Of a stretch of 64,000 nt of DNA, positions 1 to 8,559 are shown one piece after another. The translations under genes and the position numbers were made by a program. Below the pieces are notes generated by a model. The model was not told the origin of the DNA and searched no databases. It saw only the letters and a list, made by a program, of their open reading frames with translations. Within the stretch, counting starts at the first letter, position 1. Every line of letters begins with the position of its first letter. This stretch comes from Symbiodinium sp. CCMP2592 (Eukaryota; Sar; Dinophyceae; Suessiales; Symbiodiniaceae): contig CAJNDT010006201.1 in the NCBI GenBank assembly GCA_905221615.1, positions 296,124 to 360,123 on the forward strand. Direction: 5' to 3'.

Positions 1-156
1 CTTGAATCGAATGCCAAACTCGAGCGCCTGATACAACAGGCTACAACGGTGTTGACCACTCAACACGAGGCTACCACGGCGATTCTCGCCTCGTGCAAAC
101 AGCAGCTCGACGTACTCGAAAGCCTCATCAGGCAAAACGCGCCTGATTGGTCGTGA
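1..156 (+). CDS. C-terminal part of an unknown coiled-coil protein
   Basis: Frame 1 is open from the first base to a TGA at 154-156, giving 51 residues; the start lies outside the window. The peptide is rich in Leu, Gln, Glu and Ala with heptad-like spacing (LERLIQQ, QQLDVLESLI), which suggests a coiled coil. I do not recognise the family. A TATA-like box and a new small ORF follow within 150 bases, so it appears to be the first of several closely packed genes on the + strand. The evidence is only composition, an open frame and context. Confidence 0.45.
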   Translation, partial: LESNAKLERLIQQATTVLTTQHEATTAILASCKQQLDVLESLIRQNAPDWS

Positions 157-178
157 ATATGCTGCTAAGGTACGCTGG

Positions 179-187
179 TATAAAAAG
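179..187 (+). promoter_or_regulatory. TATA-like box upstream of the 307 ORF
   Basis: TATAAAAAG lies 23 bases after the preceding stop and about 120 bases before the ATG at 307. The spacing suits a leader of about 90-100 bases for the 86-residue ORF. Dinoflagellate promoters are not known for canonical TATA boxes, so this would be more at home in a viral or foreign segment. The functional role is inferred. Confidence 0.35.
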
Positions 188-306
188 AGCCAGGTAGTGC
201 ACACTTCTCGCATTTCAACACATGTTGCTTTCAGACACACACCATAACTTTGCCTTCTGAAGTTTTTGCCTCAGAGTAACACCCATCGGAATCCCGACAC
301 CGAGCC

Positions 307-567
307 ATGAGCGAAGCATCTCTTCCGACAAACACAGTGACTACAGATTCGCCACCCGTCGATGAGTCACGACGTGAAGCTCTCTCCGAGGCACTCATGG
401 AGATTTTGACACAGCATCGGGACTATGATTCCGAAACTGGAAGTGAACCTTCCACATTCAGTGACGAGGCTCTACGCGACCAATTAGCCGAGTTTATTCT
501 GCAAACAACCCGGCAGATCACAGAGCTAAAGCAACGAGTGGAAAGACTCGAAGCTTCGCAACAATAG
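307..567 (+). CDS. Small acidic coiled-coil protein, unknown (86 aa)
   Basis: This is an intact 86-codon ORF from ATG at 307 to TAG at 565-567. The N-terminal third is Thr/Ser/Pro-rich, the middle is acidic (DYDSETGSEPS), and the C-terminal 30 residues form a likely coiled coil (ITELKQRVERLEASQQ). This ATG is the first after the TATA-like box at 179. No family is recognised. A small acidic protein with a leucine-heptad tail would fit an oligomerising scaffold or regulator, but that is only a guess from composition. It shares coiled-coil character with the partial ORF upstream. Confidence 0.5.
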   Translation: MSEASLPTNTVTTDSPPVDESRREALSEALMEILTQHRDYDSETGSEPSTFSDEALRDQLAEFILQTTRQITELKQRVERLEASQQ

Positions 568-618
568 GTGATCAACCATGTTCATACCACCATTGGGTGC
601 TTTGCAGCGGACGGTTAA

Positions 619-637
619 AACAACGATTGTCGTTGTT
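619..637. repeat. Intergenic perfect hairpin, 8-bp arms
   Basis: AACAACGA and TCGTTGTT are perfect inverse complements separated by TTG. The hairpin lies between the stop at 567 and the ATG at 743. It may be a transcript-end or regulatory structure; the role is unknown. Confidence 0.4.
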
Positions 638-742
638 GCCAATTGTGACAGTCAGTGCACTCACTTCACATATGTTTGGTATGCAGCGATTGATGCACTC
701 TTGCCCGCAGCATTTTGCAAAACAACCAGTTGTGTTAGCACC

Positions 743-976
743 ATGGAACAACGCACCAGATCGCGATCTCCCACGGCATCACAATGGAGATGGCATTGGG
801 CCACTAACGGCTCTTCATGGTGGCGTGAGTACTTTATCGCATCTCAAGAGTGGATACGAAAGCATTCGGAGCAACCTGATCAGCGTCCGACATCAACGAC
901 TCCTACCCAAAAGGAGACAGTATCTACTACATCAACTCCTACATCCAACAAGAGAAAGCGGTCAAGAACTCCGTGA
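743..976 (+). CDS. Small basic S/T/P-rich protein, unknown (77 aa)
   Basis: The frame is open from 578, but the ATG at 743 gives the more convincing protein because the upstream extension has no clear character. The 77-residue product begins with an Arg/Ser-rich segment (EQRTRSRSP). It continues with a Trp-rich stretch, then a Thr/Ser/Pro linker, and ends in a basic cluster (NKRKRSRTP) resembling a nuclear localisation signal. An overlapping +1 frame at 597-989 is also open for 130 codons and ends 13 bases later, so the coding frame is not settled; dual coding is possible. No family is recognised. Confidence 0.4.
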   Translation: MEQRTRSRSPTASQWRWHWATNGSSWWREYFIASQEWIRKHSEQPDQRPTSTTPTQKETVSTTSTPTSNKRKRSRTP

Positions 977-1261
977 GCAACATTGCTGAGTTGACAATTA
1001 GATGCACATTTGCTGCCCCCGGCAGCCAACAACCACACAGCAAAGCTGTGCTGCGAACTCCATCATTCCTGATGAGGTTCAACATTAAGAGCATCATGTT
1101 GAAAGGTCATGCCGGTCGGCGAGGTTGCTCAATTGATGTCTCTGTGTACCTCTCTCTCTCTCTTCTGAAGATCAGCGTATGCACATGCCTCAATGCAGTT
1201 GTGACTCCGCAGCCATTTCTCAGAACTACAGTTGTTGAAACATATTTAGGATCGCACACAG

Positions 1262-1786
1262 ATGGACGAGGACGACGACAGCAGCCTATGGGGATCCGAA
1301 GAGATTGATGCCTTCCTGAGGAAGGATGACACCACCACATCCTCCCATGCAGTCAGTCACACACACAAGCAAAAAACAAAGCACACAACGAGGACAAAAA
1401 AGAAGAAAGACAACAAAGACAAAAAGGACAAAACAGTCATGAAAACAAAGAAAACACGCAACATCTCACCACCATCCCAATCCACAACACAGCAACGACG
1501 CCAACATCCACATACTACAAGACGAAAGAGGACACGCTCTTCGCATTCAACATCATCAGCGTCACCTACGGCAACGTCACACATGGCTGAGGACGCACAC
1601 CGGTCTCCATCTCGAGATCCTTGGTCTTCTGACTCGATTGCACCTTACGATATTGTGCATCCTACTATTCAGCACAAGCGGTCCAAAACCGCTTGTGCAA
1701 AAATGCTGGTACGTGCAGGTTTTAGGTGTCGATGCCATTTCAAGATCATGAGTGACTGTCCCAACAAACTCGCTGTTGGACCCTAA
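1262..1786 (+). CDS. Lys/Ser/Thr-rich nuclear-type protein, unknown (174 aa)
   Basis: This 174-codon ORF starts at the ATG at 1262 and stops at 1784-1786. The first 22 residues are acidic (MDEDDDSSLWGSEEIDAF). Next come a long lysine/threonine-rich low-complexity stretch and an Arg/Ser/His segment. The C-terminal 50 residues are more globular and contain several cysteines (RAGFRCRCHF). The acidic head, basic disordered middle and Cys-bearing tail suggest a nucleic-acid-associated protein, but no domain is recognised. A perfect 10-bp hairpin lies inside the 3' part of the ORF and another inverted repeat overlaps its stop. It is the largest member of the left-edge cluster. Confidence 0.45.
   Translation: MDEDDDSSLWGSEEIDAFLRKDDTTTSSHAVSHTHKQKTKHTTRTKKKKDNKDKKDKTVMKTKKTRNISPPSQSTTQQRRQHPHTTRRKRTRSSHSTSSASPTATSHMAEDAHRSPSRDPWSSDSIAPYDIVHPTIQHKRSKTACAKMLVRAGFRCRCHFKIMSDCPNKLAVGP
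1672..1698. repeat. Perfect 10-bp stem hairpin within the 1262 ORF
   Basis: GCACAAGCGG at 1672-1681 and CCGCTTGTGC at 1689-1698 are exact inverse complements with a 7-base loop. It is the strongest small hairpin in this part of the window. It could be an RNA structure, a replication-related stem-loop, or chance inside coding sequence. Confidence 0.5.
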
Positions 1787-1805
1787 TTCTCAGGACGGAT
1801 TAGGG
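1781..1805. repeat. CCCTAAT/ATTAGGG inverted repeat over the stop of the 1262 ORF
   Basis: CCCTAAT (1781-1787) and ATTAGGG (1799-1805) are inverse complements around an 11-base loop, and the ORF stop lies inside the left arm. It may mark a transcript end or be chance; the arms also resemble the telomere-like heptamers found elsewhere in the window. Confidence 0.35.
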
Positions 1806-1950
1806 CTGCAATATCCGCTAAGCGTGACAAAAAGCCTGCGCATGCGAGTGTCAGGACGACACCACTTTGTTGTTTTGCCAGAGCACACATCATGTCCATG
1901 TTGATTTGCATTCCTTGTTCAAGCTTTTGTCGGTTGGTAGCAGCAAAAAT

Positions 1951-2362
1951 ATGACAAAGCGAAAGGCTGCCGAGGCCGGCCTTCCATGGTACTCCATGGC
2001 AGGACAATGTTTTCGGATGACTGTTGAAATTCCACCCGACCGCATCACCAGAGACAAGCACATGTTCTTACACGTGGTGCTTTGTCTGGGTGACAACGTT
2101 CTCCAAGCTCGCAAGATCTTCTCCTACCGCATCAAGGAGATCACCGGCAGAACTCCTAAAATCCCAGCTTTCTTCTTCGAACAAAACCGTCGACGACTAC
2201 ATGATTGGGATTCAGTCACCACATTAGCCACGTTGATGCCGGTGCTTTTTGTTAGAACCTGTTCGGATCAGGAAATACGACAATCACCCGATCGCTATTG
2301 ACAGCGAGAAAAGTGCGCCATTCACTCCTATTGCCGCGCATCAGACCTTTCACTCTACTTGA
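1951..2362 (+). pseudogene. Unknown protein gene with an apparent frameshift
   Basis: An ORF from ATG at 1951 (open from 1867) runs to a stop at 2299-2301, giving 116 residues of globular character with a basic start. From about 2240 the original frame becomes less protein-like. A second frame then reads well to a TGA at 2360-2362 (it contains IRKYDNHPIAIDSEK). This suggests one ancestral protein of roughly 135 residues broken by a small indel near 2235-2250. A very short intron or two separate genes are alternatives. No family is recognised. It sits in tandem with the other small + strand ORFs. Confidence 0.4.
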
Positions 2363-2410
2363 AGCATGTACGCCCCATTGGGGCTGTGTGTGTGTGAACC
2401 TCCCTAGCAC

Positions 2411-2614
2411 ATGGGAGCAGAGGGTCACTCCTACACTGTTTGCAATTTCGCTTTTCAACATAATCCGGCATTGGACATTTACCAAATCAACTGTTGCAGG
2501 GGAGTGTGGCACTTGCGTCCTACCACACTCAACGAAGCTGTGGATGCAAGTGGGAAGCGGGACCTGATCAGTCCTGTGTACCTGCATGGCAGCCCCCTGT
2601 GGTGCCAAGATTAG
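2411..2614 (+). CDS. Small Cys/His-containing protein, unknown (67 aa)
   Basis: The ORF runs from ATG at 2411 to TAG at 2612-2614, with an in-frame TAG just upstream (2405-2407), so this ATG is the only start. The 67 residues include CNFAFQHNP, INCCRGVWHL and a final LWCQD; the Cys and His residues could bind metal, but no named motif is met. A competing frame is open at 2298-2567. It is the last ORF of the left-edge cluster before the GT microsatellite. Confidence 0.3.
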   Translation: MGAEGHSYTVCNFAFQHNPALDIYQINCCRGVWHLRPTTLNEAVDASGKRDLISPVYLHGSPLWCQD

Positions 2615-2650
2615 TTTTGAGGACAGGCCCCCTGTGGTGTCCAGATTAGA
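2588..2650. repeat. Two direct copies of a ~24-bp motif
   Basis: CCCCCTGTGGTG followed by CCAAGATTAG (about 2591-2615) recurs about 33 bases on as CCCCCTGTGGTG followed by TCCAGATTAG. The first copy overlaps the stop of the 2411 ORF. It could be a remnant minisatellite or regulatory repeat. Confidence 0.45.
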
Positions 2651-2751
2651 CAAACAAGTTGTACGGTTGCCACAATCTGACAAAACTTTGCAACATGAAC
2701 AACATGCCTCTCTCTTTTCCTCTTGCACTCGTACTCTTGGCCGAATCCATC

Positions 2752-2935
<184 letters not shown>

Positions 2936-3326
2936 TCTTTGCGTGCTTGCCTTCATGCATGCACACATGCCGCCATGCATTCAAACACATGTATACAGAA
3001 ATATGTGTGTACATGTACATATATACACAGTTTTATACACCTCTGGAATTATCGATAAATGTATATCTATATACACACGCCGACACATTGATGTACATGT
3101 GTATCTACCCTAATGGCTTATTTAGATATGTTTCCACGTTTGGCCGGCCCTAAGGTTAATCCTGCATGTAATCCTCCTGGCTTTGCTGAAGCCTTGGCGC
3201 TCTGTGAATGCCTCCTACACAGCTGCTGGGGTGGTTTGGAAGTGCTTTTGCAGTTATTGCAGACCATGAACCCCACAGGAACCTGTAGATCCCGTAGACA
3301 GCCCCGTTGTCGCACCGCAGGATATA

Positions 3327-3533
3327 TTGGCTTCTTCAGGGCTGCTGGTGATTCTCTTCCATGCAAGTCTCTTCGTGGCGGAGGCAAACGAAGCTGCTTC
3401 CATGATCCTTTGTAGCCTTTTGCTCATCTGCTTGCTTGTCTGCCTGTCGGGTATTGCATTCTCGGCGCTGGCGCAGCACTTATTTACGCGCTTGGCCAAA
3501 AAGTACCAGTTCTTCCTCTGCCACCACAAGCAG
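3327..3533 (+). CDS. TIR-domain protein, exon 1 (membrane anchor plus TIR start)
   Basis: The ATG at 3327 opens a 69-codon exon. It encodes a hydrophobic N-terminus, a strong transmembrane segment at about residues 25-46 (ILCSLLLICLLVCLSGIAF), and then KKYQFFLCHHK. The last resembles the first beta-strand/box 1 of TIR domains (YDVFLSHHK in the dinoflagellate type). It ends in CAG before GTGCGG, a GT donor, in phase 0. TIR domains signal by self-association or act as NADases; which applies here cannot be seen. Exons at 3607, 3838 and 4068 continue the domain. The start codon is uncertain; upstream exons are possible. Confidence 0.6.
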
Positions 3534-3606
3534 GTGCGGCGGGAGCTTTGAAAAGCTTTAGGGAGCTGCTCTTCCCGGAAGGGTCGAAGGGTTTCCCCGT
3601 CTGCAG

Positions 3607-3720
3607 GTCACGGGCTGCCTTGCACGACTCCTGAAGATGGAGCTCCAGCGGCGAGGATCCGAGGTCTTCTTAGACTCGGATGACCTGCTGCTCGCAGACA
3701 TTTCAGCATTAGCTACCCAG
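3607..3720 (+). CDS. TIR-domain protein, exon 2 (VFLDSDDL box)
   Basis: The exon follows a 73-base GT...CTGCAG intron and reads, in the same phase, CLARLLKMELQRRGSEVFLD and then SDDL. The ARLLKMEL helix and the VFLDSDDL box are hallmarks of the second strand/BB region of TIR domains. It ends in CAG before GTGCTC, again phase 0. The intron between exons 1 and 2 also contains in-frame AAGAL-like sequence, so an indel-shifted continuous exon is an alternative. Exon length of 38 codons fits the domain order. Confidence 0.65.
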
Positions 3721-3837
3721 GTGCTCGGTGGCCGTTTAAGGCGGGCTTTGGCTTGTGCGTACAGACAGCCGTGGATCGCAGTTGTAGTCTTAGACGTTTA
3801 TGTTCCGGATATGAAGTTGCTTTTTTTCGCAGATTAG

Positions 3838-3950
3838 TCAAAAAAATCCTCTGGACCCACCAGGACGAATCTGACCCTCCTCTTGCCCATGGTTGCACAG
3901 CATGTGAACACCCTCGTCGTTGTTGCGAGCGCGAACGTCGTGACTCGGAG
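3838..3950 (+). CDS. TIR-domain protein, exon 3 (LVVVAS strand)
   Basis: After a TTAG acceptor at 3834-3837 the frame gives NLTLLLPMVAQHVNTLVVVA followed by SANVVTR. This matches the central part of TIR domains, where a helix leads into a hydrophobic strand (xLVVVxSxxVxxR). The phase from exon 2 is preserved. The 3' border is unclear: joining after CGGAG reproduces a TRRKWCLAEIVTA junction with exon 4, but the next bases are CCCGGG, not GT or GC. This may mean a non-canonical donor, a mutated splice site, or a different border. Confidence 0.6.
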
Positions 3951-4067
3951 CCCGGGCAGATGATGGAATACAGGTTGTCCGGAAACGATTTCAGAGAAGC
4001 TCTTATGTGTAGTATCTGACACACCCAACCCATTCCGTGCCTGCATTTGGTTCCAATCGTTTGCCAG

Positions 4068-4198
4068 GAAATGGTGCCTCGCCGAGATTGTGACGGCCTA
4101 CATACACAAGGTGGACACCGTGATCTTGGCGCTTGCCGACTATGGCCCGCCTTCGGACAAATTCATCAAGGCCCGTTACGACAGAGGGCACAGCAGAA
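4068..4198 (+). CDS. TIR-domain protein, exon 4 (WCLAEIVTA box)
   Basis: An AG acceptor at 4066-4067 leads into KWCLAEIVTAYIHKVDTVIL, followed by ALADYGPPSDKFIKARYD. The W-C-x-x-E-I motif is the conserved TIR box around the catalytic-type glutamate (the SARM1-like NADase glutamate lies in an equivalent helix in some TIRs). A GT donor follows at 4199. With exons 1-3 this completes most of a TIR domain after one transmembrane helix. The frame is also open upstream to about 4040, so the acceptor is the best but not the only choice. Confidence 0.65.
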
Positions 4199-4239
4199 GT
4201 GCAGGCCAAGGACAGCACACTGCGATCTTATGCATGTTA

Positions 4240-4935
4240 ACCTGCAGTGCATCATGCTATGTTATTTGGTGTTGCATTAGAGAGTATCACTGTGGATGGC
4301 GAATTGTGTTGTCTTCGAGCAGATCACCCGATATCACTCGACCATGTCTTGTGGTGCACAGTGTTGCTGCTGTCTCTGCTATGTCAGATTGTATCATACT
4401 GCATGCTATTCTGTGATGTTGTTTCATCTGTGTATATGCATATACACACATATACATATATATATATATATATATATTTATTTAAATATATATATATATA
4501 TATACAGATTTCTTTATTTGTTTATTTAAATCTGTATGCATATTTTTTGAGATCGTATGATGCGGTTCATGCTATGTTACAGAGTGCTGTCATGCTTCAG
4601 CATTTGCATCTTAGTCTTTTGCGCTGTGTTGCAGAACATTGTGGTTCGTATTCTAATATGATATCGCCTGGTCTGATTTCATATGATATGATATTGGATA
4701 ATTGGGGTCGTGTGGTGTTGCATTACATGATGCCCTCTATGTCTGTGCTGTATCGTGTTTATGCCATATTTCTGTATGTTTCGAGATGCTACGCTGCATT
4801 GTGCCATGCTACATTGGTAATAATAGCTTATCTTATGCTGTGTCATGTTTTTCATCATGTTACTGTCATGTTGGTAGGTCGGGTTCGTGATGATATGTTA
4901 TGCTATGCAATGCACCATTGTATGGTGTCATAAAA
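4240..4935. repeat. A/T-rich low-complexity with (TA)n and ATGCTATGTTA motifs
   Basis: This stretch has a (TA)n tract at about 4457-4502, interrupted by ATTTATTTAAAT that makes it nearly self-complementary. Around it, variants of ATGCTATGTTATG recur. A 228-codon open frame spans it but is a product of this composition. No gene is seen. Confidence 0.7.
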
Positions 4936-5121
4936 GCGAATAGATGCACAATGCAAACAATGTAGCACTGCAGTCTCGGAGAGGATTTGCGCACGCAGGT
5001 CCTAAGGCCAGTGTGCTCGAAACATCCCGAAACTACTGAGTGGCTCATACGCAAATCGAGAGGCTGAAAGGCAACAGTATGCAGGTTTGTGGCAGTGCCG
5101 TTGGCAGCATGCACGGTTGCC

Positions 5122-5575
5122 TCACCTAGGGGACCCTCATTGAATCTGAGCAGCCAGATTTGGATCTACCCAAGCTGCCAAATGAGCGGCACCCGAGCTG
5201 CTAAAGCAAAAAATTTAACGAGCACTTGGAGATTAACGCTTCAACTTGGCGCCTCTCAACCAGGGGCCTGGAGACTTTTCGTAGAGAGCCTCCTATGGTC
5301 ATCTATTGCAGGATATTCCTGGGCCACTTGGCTAGGGTTCGGCGGACAATTCGTGTCCAACAGATCTTTTTGATTCTATCACAGCTGTGCTTAAGATGCC
5401 TGGATCGAAGAATTACTCGTCATTCTTGGACTGTTTGGATCTGTCTTGCGGGAGGTGTTCGAGTCCAATGCCAACGATCTGAGCGAACTTGCCGTTCACG
5501 GCTTTGGGGTTTCTGACATCGCTGACAGCCTGTGCCTTCGCAGAATGTGGTCGGGCCATGGGATGAGGCTGCCGT
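5122..5575 (+). CDS. Candidate downstream exons, possibly of the TIR gene
   Basis: Three short protein-like open stretches lie on the + strand. The first, at about 5125-5205, is acidic (IESEQPDLDLPKLPNERH). The second, at about 5222-5311, reads TWRLSTRGLETFRREPPMVI and has a TTGCAG at its end. The third, at about 5411-5575, reads LLVILGLFGSVLREVFESNA and continues NDLSELAVHGFGVSDIADSL. They use different frames and so would need splicing. Their position and strand suggest the 3' part of the TIR gene, but no conserved domain is recognised and the borders are guesses. Confidence 0.3.
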
Positions 5576-5844
5576 AGCAGACATGCAGACATGTCCACAC
5601 AACTCTTGACCATGCTCATCAGCAGGCACAGAGTCACGTGGGAATCCTCGGTCACACATTTGAGCATGTGAGCATGTTTATAATACATATCTGTATACAC
5701 ATGCGTATGTTTATATATATATATATATCTGTTGTTTTTATGTATGTACGCGTGTGTGCTTGTACATATGCATGCATGCGTGCTTGCATATATACAATAG
5801 GGTATGTAGATGGAGAGAGGGAGAGTTATATGCGTATTTTGTAC

Positions 5845-5998
5845 CTTAAATGCGGAGGTACTGCCAGAGCATCAAGTAGCCTGTCTCGTCTCACAATGGC
5901 ATGTTTCATAAGCAATCCTGAATCGACTTCATCGCCAACTTGGTACCTCTTTTCAAACCAGGCAGTCAAGGCCCTGAAGCCCAGGCAGATTCGGGTTT
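5845..5998 (-). CDS. Internal exon of an unknown gene
   Basis: On the minus strand a TTTTCAG acceptor precedes 154 fully open bases that end at a GTAC donor. The reading includes LTAWFEKRYQVGDEVDSGLL and then MKHAIVRRDRLLDALAVP, a helical, charged sequence with natural-looking codon use. Both splice borders are canonical, which makes this one of the better exon candidates here. No family is recognised. Exon candidates at 6332 and 6711 on the same strand may belong to the same gene. Confidence 0.45.
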
Positions 5999-6331
5999 CT
6001 GAAAATAGAGATGGACATAGTTAAAGGTATGACATACACACGTACATACATACGTAGGTTTGTCAGATATGTGTACACATCTATATATATATATATACAC
6101 ACATCTGTACATATATAAACATATACATACATGTGCATGCATGCACATATGTAAACCTGTATGCATGTTTGTACCAGTACGCACACGTGTCTGCACGTTT
6201 GCGTGTATCTGTGCATGCTCACATCCTGTTTATGCCCGCAACGTATTCAATACGATCTCCTCATGCTGGTATTGCGGGATTCTGCAGCAAGCGGCCGAGG
6301 AGATGGCTTCGGACGCTGCAGACGCTGTCAC

Positions 6332-6425
6332 TTCCGGAGCCGCACCATCTGCTCGGCAATCTTGGTCAGGTCTGGGTAAACTTTGCTGTCATCAACAAGT
6401 ATACCTGGACCATGGATAGATTCAG
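6332..6425 (-). CDS. Exon of an unknown gene
   Basis: The minus-strand reading SIHGPGILVDDSKVYPDLTK followed by IAEQMVRLRK is open and ends at a GTGACAG donor. A CAG acceptor at GTCCAG could give a slightly later start. The sequence looks like a folded domain but matches no family I know. It lies between two other minus-strand exon candidates, supporting a minus-strand gene at about 5.8-6.9 kb. Confidence 0.35.
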
Positions 6426-6710
6426 GCGTACACCTTAATTGAGGACTATTGTAGGTTCTCGATACAGAGTAGAGCACAGGCTTGAGAAAGGCTTCCTCGT
6501 GATGTTACTTCGTTTGCCGCTGGGGGTCGGTCAGATTTTGTGTAGGCTTTGCAAGTTTGAAAGAGTTTTCATGGATTGTCAAAAGCTGCCCCTGGAGCTC
6601 CTGCTAGACAGGTTCCCTGTGAGTGATTCTCGTGCTTGCCCGAGAACACACCCCGACATGCGGTCACCAAGAAGCAGACTTCCTAGGGAGAGACACAACA
6701 TTATCTCTGG

Positions 6711-6904
6711 CATAGATGTGGAGGCGTTGCGTGTGTTTCCGGTCCCCACGCCTTATCGAGCTCTGCTTCTGGGTACCCTTGCCAGATCGTCGACCACTTG
6801 TTGGGAACGACCGAGCAGTCGATGAGCAGCGAAGGGGATTCCGACTGCAAGATTCTGGCAAACCAGGCGAGTCGTCTCAGCGTCGTATGACGTTGTGTTA
6901 GCAA
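6711..6904 (-). CDS. Exon-like ORF of an unknown gene
   Basis: The minus-strand frame reads LRRLAWFARILQSESPSLLI and continues DCSVVPNKWSTIWQGYPEAE. It has a hydrophobic strand followed by Trp- and acid-rich sequence, more protein-like than the two other open frames here. It would be the most upstream visible exon of the putative minus-strand gene. No domain is recognised and the borders are not determined. Confidence 0.3.
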
Positions 6905-7499
6905 TTAGCAAGTGCTTATGGGGCCCTCTATGAATGTCGGTTAACCTCACCGGGTGACAATCCCTAGTGCGACAAAGCACAGCCCTGACACCTGGCACCA
7001 TTCCCGAAGTTTACATGCCAACTGCAACACACAGCTACCGTGCCTGACGGCTCACAGGTCAGAGAACAGCCCAAGGTACCTAGACTTCCCTGTTTCAGAC
7101 CATGGATGAGTATGTATCTGTGCATATGCATAAGTTGTGCCCGTGACTACAAGCCAGTGAGAGACCGCCTACACGCAAACGCATCCTTCACGTCCACCAG
7201 CGACAAACCGCGCGGTTACGACTCTTGGGTTCGCGATTTGGAGCCGCGAAGAGCGACCTCTGCAACTCGCGACCAGGCGATGCACCAAATGCGATTGCGA
7301 CGACTTCGCACGGAACGCGCGCGCGCGCGCGTTGCCAGCAATCCAAGCCCCTTTACCCCCATGTCATGGTGGGAAACAAGCAATCGGTGTGTGTGTGTGT
7401 GTGTGCACGTAAGCAGTTGTATATCCATATCATATCTGTTTCTGTGTCATGACCTTGGTTGACACATGCATGTGCTTGTAGTTTCATTTCCAATTGCCC

Positions 7500-7755
7500 A
7501 GACCCACAAGTACGATTTTCTGCGATGCAGCATGCCAGGATGATATTGAAGCAGTTGCCACTGCACATGTGCTGCGTCACCTGCTGGCCCCGCACATTCT
7601 GCACTTGTTCAGCATCTTGCCAGTGGTCCTCGACGGCTCTGATAATGAAGCTCGAAGCGATTTAGCACACTTTGTGAAGTTATCACGTGTGTTCGATGAG
7701 TTTTGTGACAAAACTGAGCCTGCCTGCGCACTACTCTTGTGGGTCTCTCAGACAA
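7500..7755 (+). CDS. Exon of an unknown helical protein
   Basis: A + strand frame gives 85 residues of well-behaved helical sequence, including EAVATAHVLRHLLAPHILHL and DNEARSDLAHFVKLSRVFDE. The open frame spans 7494-7901, but protein-like character fades after about 7755. Alternating hydrophobic and acidic residues suggest an all-alpha fold. No family is recognised. It may share a gene with the C-terminal exon at 8560-8738. Confidence 0.4.
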
Positions 7756-8113
7756 AGGTTCGAAAGTCCACCAGCAGGCTGACGATGACGACCACCCATC
7801 AGGCCGCCAGCACCATGCTGCTCATGGTCTGCACCCGTGACTGGAGCGTTTTTCAGCATTTTTCTTGCATTGTGGACAGGGCGCACGCACGACATCAGTG
7901 AGAGCCCAGGTGAGTGCCTTACGTCGCCTTGCATGGTCAAGTGGCTCCTGCAGGCCTTTTCCGGGTGTATGAGAAAGGGCAGCACTTGCTGAACCCCGAA
8001 GCTGCAGCTCGGTCTACGTAATCCTATGCATGTGCAATACAAAATTTCTGTTGATCGGGTCCCGGAGGGAATCTATCACGAGATTCACTGCAAAACACAT
8101 GCATGTTCAGTGG

Positions 8114-8320
8114 GAACTATGTCTTGCAGTTTGGCAGGCCAACCATGTGGCTTCCTCCTGTTGCGTCCTGCCGATTCTTGGAGATGAGGACGCCCCGCGG
8201 TACTGGCTCCCAGCATGTTACACCCCAGTACCCCTGCATTTGTTTGGTGAAACGTATTCCATCTTCGAAGAAAGCGTGGCCTCGTACATCGTGGAATCGT
8301 AAATCCGACAGCCGAGGCAT
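8114..8320 (-). CDS. Exon-like ORF, strand uncertain
   Basis: The minus-strand frame from ATG at 8320 encodes MPRLSDLRFHDVRGHAFFED and then GIRFTKQMQGYWGVTCWEPV. It is open for 67 codons with balanced composition. The opposite strand is also open here (8030-8302) and reads ILGDEDAPRYWLPACYTPVP, also protein-like. I favour the minus strand slightly for its mixed hydrophobic and charged pattern. No family is recognised. Confidence 0.25.
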
Positions 8321-8559
8321 GGTATAGGTGATTTGGTACTGGTAGAGGTATGGTGTCTAGTCTACTAGTGAGGGCCCCATTTTCTGGGAAGAGCACTTCC
8401 TGCTGCTGCAACATTTCCAAACTACAAGAACACAGCATCCCAAGCAACTCTGTAAAGCTCAGGTATCAAAGAAGCAGGTCGCCCATGCATGCGACAAATG
8501 CGACATTCACAATTTGTGCCTGGTACTTTGCAGGCTACGTATGCACATTGTAGTCCTTT

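Noticed and set aside
4247..4933. 228-codon + ORF with many hydrophobic residues
   Set aside because: It spans a (TA)n tract and ATGCTATGTTA low-complexity sequence; no conserved motif, and it starts inside the end of the TIR locus.
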